Shown here piece after piece: positions 57,235 through 64,000 of a DNA stretch of 64,000 bases. Each line of letters starts with the position of its first letter. Position 1 is the first letter of the stretch. The notes under the pieces were generated by a model. The model saw nothing but the letters and a program-made list of their open reading frames with translations, ran no database searches and was not told the origin of the DNA. Source of the DNA: an uncultured Burkholderiales bacterium. Lineage in GTDB: Bacteria > Pseudomonadota > Gammaproteobacteria > Burkholderiales > Burkholderiaceae_C. The stretch covers positions 1 to 64,000 of the forward strand of contig CALTTG010000002.1 in assembly GCA_943908475.1 (NCBI GenBank), written 5' to 3'. Both the position numbers and the translations under genes were made by a program.

Positions 57235-58569
57235 TCACAACCCCAGGCTGCCAAAGATCTGGTTTTGCACCCAGATCAGGAATTGGTCCGTCAGGCTGGC
57301 ACGGCGTTCGCGCGGCGACTCTTTCACCTTCATCACCACGCCACGGCCGTCGATCAGGTTGTCGACGAAGTCGGTGATGCTGCGGGTGCCTGCCTCGGGG
57401 ATGTCCGTGTCGGCAAACGACAGCATGGTGGTCGTGTGCGATTTGAGGATGTGCTCGCGGCTGTAAGGCATGTAGTAGCCCACGTTGTTGGCGCTTAGCA
57501 AAGGCATCCAGCCCTGGATGTCTTGCTGCCACAGGCTCTGGCGCAGGCGGTCCCGGGCCTCGATGGTGGGCAATGCGCGAATCTCGGGGTGGAAGTTGTC
57601 GTAGGCGAACGAGGCAAACAGCTTGTCGCTCTGGGTGAGTGTGAAGCCCAGTCGGTCTTGCGGGAACACCTGCGCGATGGCCGTGTTCAGCACGCCCAGG
57701 TTGCTGGTGTCGACCTGCACCTGAGGGTAGCGGGTCAGCAGCTTTTGCGCGATGCCTTGCGGGCCGTCGATGCCCCACGCCACGCGGATGGTGTCGTGCA
57801 GAGGCTTGGAGGGTGACTGCTGGCGGGTCGCGCCAGCCGGTGCGCTGAACAGCGGCCCCGAGTCGGCCAGCAGCGAGGCTTTGCCGGGTTGCAGCTTGTC
57901 GCGCACATAGGCGTAGTTGGCCGTGGCGCCCACGCCGCCGGCCGAAAAGCCCGTGACCATCAGGTGCGAGGGGCGTGGCATGTTGGCCTTGAGCCAGTCG
58001 ACCATGGCTTCAGAGTTCACATTGCCCTTGTGGTGATAGGCAATGGGCGCCGAGCCATCGGGTTCTGCATAAATGCCAACCCGGTTGCCGGTGTAGACAT
58101 CGCCGGTGCAGTAGGGCGCGTACACGATGTTCCAGGACTGCGTCTGCACCTTTTGCGAGTGGTTGCGCACGGCAAACGGCGTGATGTTGCCCATCAAGGC
58201 CGAGTTGAAGACGCCGATCTTGGTGCCCACCGTGTTGGGCACGCTGGGAATGATCGTGGTCATGTAGTCCTTGGGGATGCCGTTGGGGTTGATGGCGCCC
58301 AAGAAGCCGCTGCGGTACTGGCAGGCGGCCTTGTCGTAGCAGGCCCCACCCCCCTCGAACAGGATGATGGTTTTGGTGGTGAACGGCGTGCGGTTGACGA
58401 AGAAGCGGTAAGGCGAGCCGTTGCCGCAGACGGCGCCGCTGGACGCAGGCAACTCGACCATGTCCCATTGGTAGTAGCCGGCCATTGAGGCCAGGGGCAG
58501 GCCCAACAGCACACCGGCCATCCAGGTGCGGCTGGGGCGGAGGCGGCGGGCAGTCAGCGAGAAGGTCAT
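57235..58569 (-). CDS. Secreted pectinacetylesterase/Notum-type hydrolase
   Basis: A 444-residue exported alpha/beta hydrolase. The signal peptide (MAGVLLGLPLASMA) covers about residues 17-30. SPYRFFVNRT, IILFEGGGACYDKAACQ and VTGFSAGGVGATANYA with nucleophile Ser209 are hallmarks of the pectinacetylesterase family, which removes acyl groups from polysaccharides or lipids from proteins. Six cysteines suggest disulfides. The substrate is unknown. The start is preceded by a palindrome and the gene is divergent from a TetR regulator. Confidence 0.85.
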   Translation of the reverse strand: MTFSLTARRLRPSRTWMAGVLLGLPLASMAGYYQWDMVELPASSGAVCGNGSPYRFFVNRTPFTTKTIILFEGGGACYDKAACQYRSGFLGAINPNGIPKDYMTTIIPSVPNTVGTKIGVFNSALMGNITPFAVRNHSQKVQTQSWNIVYAPYCTGDVYTGNRVGIYAEPDGSAPIAYHHKGNVNSEAMVDWLKANMPRPSHLMVTGFSAGGVGATANYAYVRDKLQPGKASLLADSGPLFSAPAGATRQQSPSKPLHDTIRVAWGIDGPQGIAQKLLTRYPQVQVDTSNLGVLNTAIAQVFPQDRLGFTLTQSDKLFASFAYDNFHPEIRALPTIEARDRLRQSLWQQDIQGWMPLLSANNVGYYMPYSREHILKSHTTTMLSFADTDIPEAGTRSITDFVDNLIDGRGVVMKVKESPRERRASLTDQFLIWVQNQIFGSLGL

Positions 58570-58584
58570 GACAGACTCCAAAGT

Positions 58585-58600
58585 TTCTACGGGTGTAGAA
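58585..58600. promoter_or_regulatory. Palindromic operator candidate TTCTAC-N4-GTAGAA
   Basis: A perfect 6+6 inverted repeat with a 4-base spacer lies 16 bp before the start of the secreted hydrolase gene and 124 bp before the divergent TetR gene. Its size and position suit the operator of that TetR regulator. Confidence 0.6.
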
Positions 58601-58723
58601 GATCTCGCGTTGTGCCTGCGCTGTCCATCCGGGTTGACCCTGGTCGGTTGGCTGTGTCTCGTCGATGTCATGCGCGTTGACCGTGCGGCGTGACGCCCGG
58701 TGATTGCAGAGAAAATCGAGGTT

Positions 58724-59311
58724 ATGAGCTCCAATCGCATGACCTTGATCGCTGACGCCGCCATCACGCTGTTGGGTGAGCTGGGGGCCCGTGGGCTGAC
58801 CCACCGGGCGGTCGATGCGCAGGCGGGCCTGCCCCTGGGCTCGACCTCGGCGTACTGTCGCAGCCGCATTGACCTGCTGAGCGTTGCCCTGAAGCGCCAT
58901 GCCGAGCTGGACCTGGCCGATCTGGACGACGACGCGCGCCGCTGGATGGCCGCACCCGGCGGGCTCGATGCCTTTGTGTCGGCCCTGGTGGCCCGCATCC
59001 AGATCTGGCTGCTGCCCCAGCACCGCACCCGCCTGGTGGCGCGCTTCGAGCTGTTCCTGATCGCCTCGCGCACGCCTGAGCTGGCCGATGTCGTGGCGCA
59101 TCAGCGTGAGCAGTTCTTTGACCGCACCCTGGCGGCCTTGCAGCACCTGAACGTGCCTGCGCCCGAGGCGGTCACGCCCACCCTGATGGCCATGGTTGAT
59201 GCGCTGCTGTTCGGGCAGATCGGGCGCCAAGCACCGCCCTTCGATGCAGAGTTGTGCAAGGCCACCTTGCTGCACCTGGTCTCGATGAAGTCGGCCACTT
59301 CCGAAGGCTGA
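58724..59311 (+). CDS. TetR family transcriptional regulator
   Basis: A 195-residue regulator. The HTH region MTLIADAAITLLGELGARGL, THRAVDAQAGLPLGSTSAYC, RSRIDLLSVALKRH fits TetR; the recognition helix ends in a shorter form (SAYC instead of LYYHF), seen in the YcdC/CgmR-like group. The C-terminal domain is helical. The ATG at 58724 was chosen over a GTG at 58700. It is divergent from the hydrolase gene and probably regulates it through the palindrome between them. Confidence 0.88.
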   Translation: MSSNRMTLIADAAITLLGELGARGLTHRAVDAQAGLPLGSTSAYCRSRIDLLSVALKRHAELDLADLDDDARRWMAAPGGLDAFVSALVARIQIWLLPQHRTRLVARFELFLIASRTPELADVVAHQREQFFDRTLAALQHLNVPAPEAVTPTLMAMVDALLFGQIGRQAPPFDAELCKATLLHLVSMKSATSEG

Positions 59312-59323
59312 GCCGGCATGAAA

Positions 59324-59346
59324 AAGGCCCGCACGTGGCGGGCCTT
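59324..59346. terminator. Bidirectional terminator between TetR and acyl-CoA dehydrogenase genes
   Basis: AAGGCCCGC/GCGGGCCTT stem with a 5-base loop, A-rich on one side and T-ending on the other, in the 58-bp gap between convergent genes. Confidence 0.8.
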
Positions 59347-59369
59347 CTCAGGGCGCATGGCGCCTCAGC

Positions 59370-60584
59370 TCACTTCAACTCGGCCGAGCTTTTGCCCAGC
59401 AGGCGGCGGGCAATGATCAGCAGCTGGATCTGCTGCGTGCCTTCGAAGATGTCCAGGATCTTCGCGTCACGCGACCACTTCTCCAGCAGGGCCGTCTCGG
59501 TGTAGCCGATGCTGCCGGCCAGCTCCACGCACTTCAGGGCCACGTTCACGCAGGTACGGCCTGCCTTGGCCTTCGCCAGTGAGGCTTCCAGCGAGTTGGG
59601 CTGGGCGTTGTCGGCCATCCAGGCGGCTTGCATGGTCAGCAGGCGCGCGGCTTCGTAGTCGGCCTTCATGGTCACCAGTTCGGCCACGGCCGACGACTGG
59701 CGATGCAGTGGGCGGTTGTAGTCGGGCACCACGCCGCAGTCCTTGAGGATGCGCTCCATCTCTTCGATGCAGGCACGGGTCAGGCCCACGGCCATCGCCG
59801 CCACCAGCGGGCGCGTGTTGTCGAAGGTCTGCATCACGCCGGCAAAGCTTTTCTCGGCCTGGATCTCAGGGTCGCCCAGCAGGTTCTCCTTGGGCACGCG
59901 GCAGTCTTTCAGGATGAAGGCGGCGGTGTCCGAGGCGCGGATGCCCAGCTTGTGCTCCAGGCGGGCCAGCTCGAAGCCGGGCGTGCCTTTTTCCACCACG
60001 AACGATTTGATGGCCGAGCGACCCAGGCTGCGATCCAGCGTGGCCCAGACCACCACCAGGTCGGCGCGATCACCGGAGGTCACGTAGATCTTTTCGCCAT
60101 TGAGCACGTAGTGGTCGCCGTCGAGGCGCGCCGTGGTGCGGATGTTGGCGGAATCCGAGCCGCAGCCGGGTTCGGTGATGGCCATGGCGGCCCAACGGCC
60201 CTTGAAGCGCTTGAGCTGTTCGTCATTGGCGACCGAAGCAATGGCCGAGTTGCCCAGGCCTTGGCGGGGCATGGAGAGCAACATGCCGACGTCACCCCAG
60301 CACAGCTCGGCGATGCTCAGGGCGGTCGACAGGTTGGTGCCGTTGCGGTTGACGCCGTCGTTGGCATGGGCGTCACGGCGCACGCCCGTGGCACCCGTGC
60401 CGCCGACTTCGCTGTTGCCTTCGTTCATGCCGTCGATCACGGCGGCCAGCATGTCCAGCTCCACGGGGCGTTCGTGTTCGGCGCGGTCGTATTTGCGCGA
60501 GATGGGGCGCAGCACTTCGCCGGCCACTTCCTGGGCTTGGCGCACCAGGGGCTTGAATTTGCGGGGAACTTCGAGGTTGATCAT
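59370..60584 (-). CDS. Acyl-CoA dehydrogenase
   Basis: A 404-residue FAD-dependent dehydrogenase. Signature regions are WAAMAITEPGCGSDSANIRT, YVLNGEKIYVTSGDRADL, KLGIRASDTAAFILKDCRVP and the C-terminal ILDIFEGTQQIQL, which contains the catalytic Glu at the position seen in medium- and short-chain enzymes. It follows the second dehydrogenase gene after 63 bp on the same strand and probably works on the same acyl chain. The ATG at 60584 has no strong ribosome-binding site but the N-terminus is conserved. Confidence 0.94.
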   Translation of the reverse strand: MINLEVPRKFKPLVRQAQEVAGEVLRPISRKYDRAEHERPVELDMLAAVIDGMNEGNSEVGGTGATGVRRDAHANDGVNRNGTNLSTALSIAELCWGDVGMLLSMPRQGLGNSAIASVANDEQLKRFKGRWAAMAITEPGCGSDSANIRTTARLDGDHYVLNGEKIYVTSGDRADLVVVWATLDRSLGRSAIKSFVVEKGTPGFELARLEHKLGIRASDTAAFILKDCRVPKENLLGDPEIQAEKSFAGVMQTFDNTRPLVAAMAVGLTRACIEEMERILKDCGVVPDYNRPLHRQSSAVAELVTMKADYEAARLLTMQAAWMADNAQPNSLEASLAKAKAGRTCVNVALKCVELAGSIGYTETALLEKWSRDAKILDIFEGTQQIQLLIIARRLLGKSSAELK

Positions 60585-60647
60585 GAGAGAAATCCTTGTG
60601 GGGGTGGCAGGGCAGGGGCAGGGCACTGTGGTGTCACAGCGCAGGCG

Positions 60648-61988
60648 TCACAGCAGGACGCCACCCTCCATCACGGCCACGGCGCGCAGGTCGCGGTACC
60701 AACGCTCGGCCGGGTGCTCCTTGACGAAGCCGTGTCCTCCCAGCAGTTGCACGCCATTGCTGCCGATTTCCATGCCTTTGTCAGCGCAGAGGCGACGGGC
60801 CACGGCTGCAGCTTCCGCGAAGGGCTGATCGGCATCGGCCAGGCTGGCGGCGCGCCAGGTCAGCAGCTTCATGCCGTGGAGTTCGATGGCCATGTTCGAG
60901 ACCGCAAAGGCCACCGACTGACGGTGGCTGATGGGCTCGCCGAAGGCCTCGCGCTCGTTCACGTAAGGCACCATGTAGTCCAGCACGGCCTGGGCGCAAC
61001 CCACGGCCAGCGCGCACCAGCCCAGTCGGCTCAGCTGGATGCATTCGGCATAGACCTCGGCCTTGCCCTCGCCCAGCAGGGCCGTGGCGGGCACGGTCAC
61101 GTCTTGCAGTTTCAGTCGCGCACAACCGGCGGCGCGCAGGCCCATGCTGGTGTCGTCATCCAGGCTCAGGCCAGGCGTGCTTGATTCCACGATCAACAAG
61201 CCCGGGCCATGGCCCTCGATGTCGGCGGCAATGATGAACAGCTCGGCCGTGGCGGCCAGGGGCACCATCGACTTCATGCCATTGATGACGTAGTTGCCGT
61301 TGACCAGGCGCGCCCGGGTGCTCAGCTCGAACGGGTCGAACAAGGCGCGCGGTTCTTGCACCGCCAGGGCTGCGGCCGGGGGCTTTTCGCCCGCAAAGGC
61401 TGGCAGGTAGGTGCTTTGTTGATGGGCGGTGCCCCACAGGCTGATGGCATTGCTGACGGCGGCCGGGGCCAGGCAGGCGAAGGCCATGCCCATGTCGCCT
61501 TCGGCCAGAGCTTGGGCGATCAGGGCATTGGTGACGGCCGAGCGTTCGGTGCCCACCCCGTCGAGCTTTTCGGGGATGCTCATGGACGCCACGCCCAGCT
61601 CGGCGCACTGCGCCAGCAGATCGGCCGGCATGCTGTAGTCGGCATCGGCCTTGGAGGCCGCTGGACGCAACTGCTCCATGGCGAAGCTGCGAATGGCCTC
61701 GACGATCATGGCCTGATCTTCGGTCGGCGTGAGGTCGAACAGGTCGCCGCCGCCCCGCTTGGGCAGACGCTCGGCCCCGCCCAGGCTCTTGACGGCCTTG
61801 AAGGCACGGCTGGCTGCGATCACGGCGCGAAATCCAGCCTTGGTGCCGTGGTACAGCACCTTCTCGGTGGGCTTGCGAAGGCCCAGCTTGTCCAGGGTGG
61901 GAGAGCCAGCCATCTGGCTGAGGGTGCGCAAGCCCAATCGGGTCAAAGTGGTCATGACTGCATCGTCCAGGAATTGGAATGGGCGCAT
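60648..61988 (-). CDS. Acyl-CoA dehydrogenase family protein with shortened C-terminus
   Basis: A 446-residue protein with a long N-terminal extension of about 100 residues before the dehydrogenase fold (LTPTEDQAMIVEAIRSFAMEQ). FAD/substrate motifs are present (ALAVQEPRALFD, NYVINGMKSMVPLAATAELF, SMGLRAAGCARLKLQDVTVP, GVQLLGGHGFVKEHPAERWYRD). It ends VMEGGVLL: the Glu that would precede GTxxI is kept but the usual last helix is missing. A strong GGAGGT lies before ATG 61988; ATG 61955 is the alternative. It is divergent from an AraC regulator. Confidence 0.9.
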   Translation of the reverse strand: MRPFQFLDDAVMTTLTRLGLRTLSQMAGSPTLDKLGLRKPTEKVLYHGTKAGFRAVIAASRAFKAVKSLGGAERLPKRGGGDLFDLTPTEDQAMIVEAIRSFAMEQLRPAASKADADYSMPADLLAQCAELGVASMSIPEKLDGVGTERSAVTNALIAQALAEGDMGMAFACLAPAAVSNAISLWGTAHQQSTYLPAFAGEKPPAAALAVQEPRALFDPFELSTRARLVNGNYVINGMKSMVPLAATAELFIIAADIEGHGPGLLIVESSTPGLSLDDDTSMGLRAAGCARLKLQDVTVPATALLGEGKAEVYAECIQLSRLGWCALAVGCAQAVLDYMVPYVNEREAFGEPISHRQSVAFAVSNMAIELHGMKLLTWRAASLADADQPFAEAAAVARRLCADKGMEIGSNGVQLLGGHGFVKEHPAERWYRDLRAVAVMEGGVLL

Positions 61989-62024
61989 TCCACCTCCAGT
62001 CGCACGACTTGCCAAGCTGGCCAG

Positions 62025-62052
62025 GGCGGACAAGTGCCAAAGTTGGCGGACA
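62025..62052. promoter_or_regulatory. Direct repeats, candidate AraC-type operator
   Basis: GGCGGACA occurs at 62025-62032 and again at 62045-62052, exactly 20 bp apart (about two helical turns), each preceded by a TGCCAA. They lie between the divergent acyl-CoA dehydrogenase and AraC genes. AraC-family dimers usually bind such tandem half-sites. Confidence 0.6.
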
Positions 62053-62103
62053 GCCGCGCAGTTTCGGACGATCGCGATGATTCAGGGCCGACTTTGTTGC
62101 ACC

Positions 62104-63105
62104 ATGGCGGGCATGGATGCCCTCAGTGCCTTGTTGTCCGATGTTCGAATTCGCCACGCCGTGTTCGTGCGGGCGCGCCTGGCGCCGTCTGGCAACTTGC
62201 TGGTGAGCGAGGCCGGTCAGCCGGCCTTTCACTTGGTGACCCAAGGGCGCGTGTGGCTGGACCCGATGGATGGCAGCCCACCCGTGCAACTCAAGGCGGG
62301 TGACGTGGCCTTCATGCCCCGAGGCTCAGCCCACCGACTGTGTGGGCAGGAGAGCCCGTCGGGCTTGATGCCTGCGCAAGACATCCGTCCCCACTGGCAG
62401 CAACATGGTGGTGCCTCGGTGTCCATCGATGCCATGCCGGCCGGCTCGCTGGAGGTGGTCGGCAGGACGCTCAGTGGCGGTTTTCAGATCGAAGGTGTGA
62501 CCTCGGCCTGGCTGTGGGGAGGTTTGCCCCCGTGGCTCACCTTGCAGTGGGGTGAAAAAGGGGTGCCGCATTGGCTGACCATCGGCTTGGCGTACCTGGA
62601 GCAGGAGCTGTCCAGAGACCGTCCGGCCCGTCAGGCCATCATCGACCGGCTGGGCGATGTGCTGTTCATCCAGAGCCTGCGCTCGTACCTGGAGGCCGAG
62701 CATCGGGCGCCGTCCGGCTGGCTGATGGGCCTGAAGGACGGCATGGTGTCGCGCGTGTTGGGGGCCATGCACCGCGAACCGGCTCGCACCTGGACTTTGG
62801 CCGAGCTGGCCAGTGTGGGCTGTGTGTCTCGCACGGTGCTGGCCGAACGCTTCAGTCAATTGCTGGGCGTGCCCCCGTTGACCTACCTCACCAGCCACCG
62901 CATGCACTTGGCCGCACGACGCTTGAAGCACACGCGCGACGGGGTGGCCGAGGTGGCCAAAGCCGTGGGTTACGGGTCACCCGCCGCGTTTGCACAGGCG
63001 TTCAAACGAGAGTTCGCCTGCAGCCCGCGCGAATGGCGGGCTCAGGCGCTGCCTCAAACCGAGCTGGGCCAGGGGTCGACCACGCGGATGATGACCTCTT
63101 CCTGA
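62104..63105 (+). CDS. AraC family transcriptional regulator
   Basis: A 333-residue regulator. The N-terminal cupin-type sensor (AFHLVTQGRVWLDPMDGSPP, LKAGDVAFMPRGSAHRL) is followed by the C-terminal double HTH (WTLAELASVGCVSRTVLAER, VPPLTYLTSHRMHLAARRL, VAEVAKAVGYGSPAAFAQAF, REWRAQ). It probably responds to an acyl-CoA or aromatic-type ligand and controls the divergent dehydrogenase genes. An alternative ATG is at 62113. Its 3' end overlaps rppH by 52 bp in opposite orientation. Confidence 0.92.
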   Translation: MAGMDALSALLSDVRIRHAVFVRARLAPSGNLLVSEAGQPAFHLVTQGRVWLDPMDGSPPVQLKAGDVAFMPRGSAHRLCGQESPSGLMPAQDIRPHWQQHGGASVSIDAMPAGSLEVVGRTLSGGFQIEGVTSAWLWGGLPPWLTLQWGEKGVPHWLTIGLAYLEQELSRDRPARQAIIDRLGDVLFIQSLRSYLEAEHRAPSGWLMGLKDGMVSRVLGAMHREPARTWTLAELASVGCVSRTVLAERFSQLLGVPPLTYLTSHRMHLAARRLKHTRDGVAEVAKAVGYGSPAAFAQAFKREFACSPREWRAQALPQTELGQGSTTRMMTSS

Positions 63106-63653
63106 CCGGGGTCTTCGTGAGGTGGCACACGTTGCCCACGCAGGTTGCCTCGCAGGTACCGGTTGCCGTTGGGTCGACCCGGCTCGGGCAGGTACCGAGA
63201 CAGCTCGTTGAGTGCGGTTTCGTACACGCCTCGCTTGAACTCGATCACCGCGTCCAGGGGCACCCAGTACTCGTTCCAGCGCCAGGCATCGAACTCGGGG
63301 TGGTTGGTGGCACGCAGGTTCATGTCCGTGTCGCGCCCCGTGAGTTGCAGCAGGAACCAGATCTGCTTTTGACCGCGGTAATGGCCCCGCGCGTCTCGAC
63401 GGATGAAGTGCTGGGGCACCTCGTAGCGCAGCCAGTCGCGGGTGCGGGCCACAATGCGCACGTGGTCAGGCCGAAGACCGACCTCTTCATGCAACTCTCG
63501 GAACATCGCCTGCTCAGGAGATTCACCGTGTTTGATCCCGCCCTGCGGGAACTGCCACGAGTGTGTCCTGATGCGTTTGCCCCAGAACACCTGATTGCGC
63601 TGATTGAGCAGGATGATGCCGACGTTGGGGCGGAAGCCTTCACGATCGAGCAT
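63054..63653 (-). CDS. rppH: RNA pyrophosphohydrolase RppH (Nudix)
   Basis: A 199-residue Nudix hydrolase that removes pyrophosphate from the 5' end of mRNA and so starts decay. The start MLDREGFRPNVGIILLNQRN and QVFWGKRIRTHSWQFPQGGI are typical of RppH. The Nudix box runs GGIKHGESPEQAMFRELHEE followed by VGL. The C-terminus is about 35 residues longer than in E. coli, with a Pro/Arg-rich end. It is divergent from proS, the usual neighbour in Betaproteobacteria. Confidence 0.95.
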   Translation of the reverse strand: MLDREGFRPNVGIILLNQRNQVFWGKRIRTHSWQFPQGGIKHGESPEQAMFRELHEEVGLRPDHVRIVARTRDWLRYEVPQHFIRRDARGHYRGQKQIWFLLQLTGRDTDMNLRATNHPEFDAWRWNEYWVPLDAVIEFKRGVYETALNELSRYLPEPGRPNGNRYLRGNLRGQRVPPHEDPGQEEVIIRVVDPWPSSV

Positions 63654-63771
63654 GATCAACTCCGAATTCTTTGAACTGCAGTGATTATTGCACCGAGCAT
63701 CCCCCGAAGCTAGGGGGTGCGTCCGAGAGATAATCCACTTCTTTGTACCGGCCTGACCTCGCATCATTCCC

Positions 63772-64000
63772 ATGAAAGCCTCCCAGTTCTTCATCTCCAC
63801 CCTCAAGGAAGCTCCGGCCGACGCGGAAATCGTCAGCCACAAGCTCATGATGCGTGCCGGTTTCATCAAGAAACTGGGGGCTGGCCTGTACAACTACATG
63901 CCCATGGGCCTGCGCACCCTGCGCAAGGTGGAGGGCATCATCCGTGACGAGCTCAACAAGGCCGGTGCGGTCGAATTGGTCATGCCGGTGGTTCAGCCCG
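63772..64000 (+). CDS. proS: Prolyl-tRNA synthetase, 5' part (3' end outside window)
   Basis: The first 76 residues of a bacterial-type ProRS: MKASQFFISTLKEAPADAEI, SHKLMMRAGFIKKLGAGLYN, then YMPMGLRTLRKVEGIIRDEL and MPVVQP, which is class II motif 1. The gene runs off the window. It is divergent from rppH. A GATAAT at 63729-63734 could be its -10 element, but no matching -35 was found. Confidence 0.96.
   Translation, partial: MKASQFFISTLKEAPADAEIVSHKLMMRAGFIKKLGAGLYNYMPMGLRTLRKVEGIIRDELNKAGAVELVMPVVQP

Noticed and set aside
57235..59073. N-terminal extension of the secreted hydrolase to 59073
   Set aside because: The extra sequence lies over the TetR gene and the palindrome, and would hide the signal peptide that starts at 58569.
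59628..61184. 518-codon open frame on the plus strand opposite the acyl-CoA dehydrogenase genes
   Set aside because: Low-complexity His/Gly/Ala-rich translation with no motif, crossing the gap between two convincing genes; a shadow.
1..64000. CRISPR array, transposon, phage or integron
   Set aside because: No regularly spaced repeats, transposase, integrase or terminal repeats were seen anywhere in the window.

Overview
The window is about 64 kb of GC-rich chromosome from a betaproteobacterium, most likely of the order Burkholderiales (Comamonadaceae, or the Leptothrix/Aquabacterium neighbourhood). This is inferred from the gene content and order: rplM-rpsI-argC, then bactofilin, erpA, anmK, an M23 peptidase and tyrS; rplU-rpmA-obgE-proB; two PEP-CTERM surface proteins; and a SWIB-domain DNA-binding protein. 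No phage, transposase, CRISPR array or rRNA operon was seen. One tRNA (Met, anticodon CAT) is present. No database search was run; all names rest on motifs read from the sequence.

Layout. 0-4.7 kb: tail of a beta-oxidation operon (acyl-CoA dehydrogenase 3' end, thiolase, FadJ-like bifunctional enzyme, CoA-transferase). 4.7-7.2 kb: two overlapping membrane diguanylate cyclases. 7.2-15.8 kb: sdaA, a DUF4382 lipoprotein, miaB, a small periplasmic protein, a MurU-like nucleotidyltransferase, an exported SUMF1-type protein, a transglutaminase-like protein, a small ORF and an RRM protein. 15.9-27.6 kb: housekeeping block with tRNA-Met, htpG behind a recognisable sigma-32 promoter, two minus-strand genes, rplM-rpsI, argC, DUF6776, bactofilin, erpA, anmK, an M23 peptidase and tyrS.

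27.8-35.9 kb is the most unusual part: seven genes for exported proteins that form three paralogous pairs plus one relative. There are two PEP-CTERM proteins with a nearly identical core, two long OmpW-like outer-membrane barrels, one homologue of the PEP-CTERM proteins that has lost the sorting tail, and two twin 241-residue exported proteins of unknown family. The five non-barrel proteins share a short motif (hydrophobic-x-[VIF]-D-[LF]...[AC]-D), which suggests one common fold. The middle of this block is visibly richer in A+T than its surroundings.

35.9-42.1 kb: an MFS transporter with a TetR regulator, a PglL/Wzy-type O-antigen ligase family protein, moaC and a BepA-like M48 metallopeptidase. 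42.1-48.9 kb is a metal-homeostasis island: a Fur box before a HemS-type haem-utilisation gene, a yybP-ykoY manganese riboswitch before a TerC/Alx-type membrane protein, and a second Fur box before a Fiu-like catecholate siderophore receptor followed by piuC and an FMN-dependent alpha-hydroxy-acid oxidase. 48.9-56.6 kb: an Old Yellow Enzyme family protein, a SWIB protein, a LOG-family protein, a patatin phospholipase and rplU-rpmA-obgE-proB. 56.6-64 kb: YceI, a pectinacetylesterase/Notum-type secreted hydrolase with a divergent TetR regulator and palindrome, two acyl-CoA dehydrogenases with a divergent AraC regulator and direct repeats, rppH, and the start of proS.
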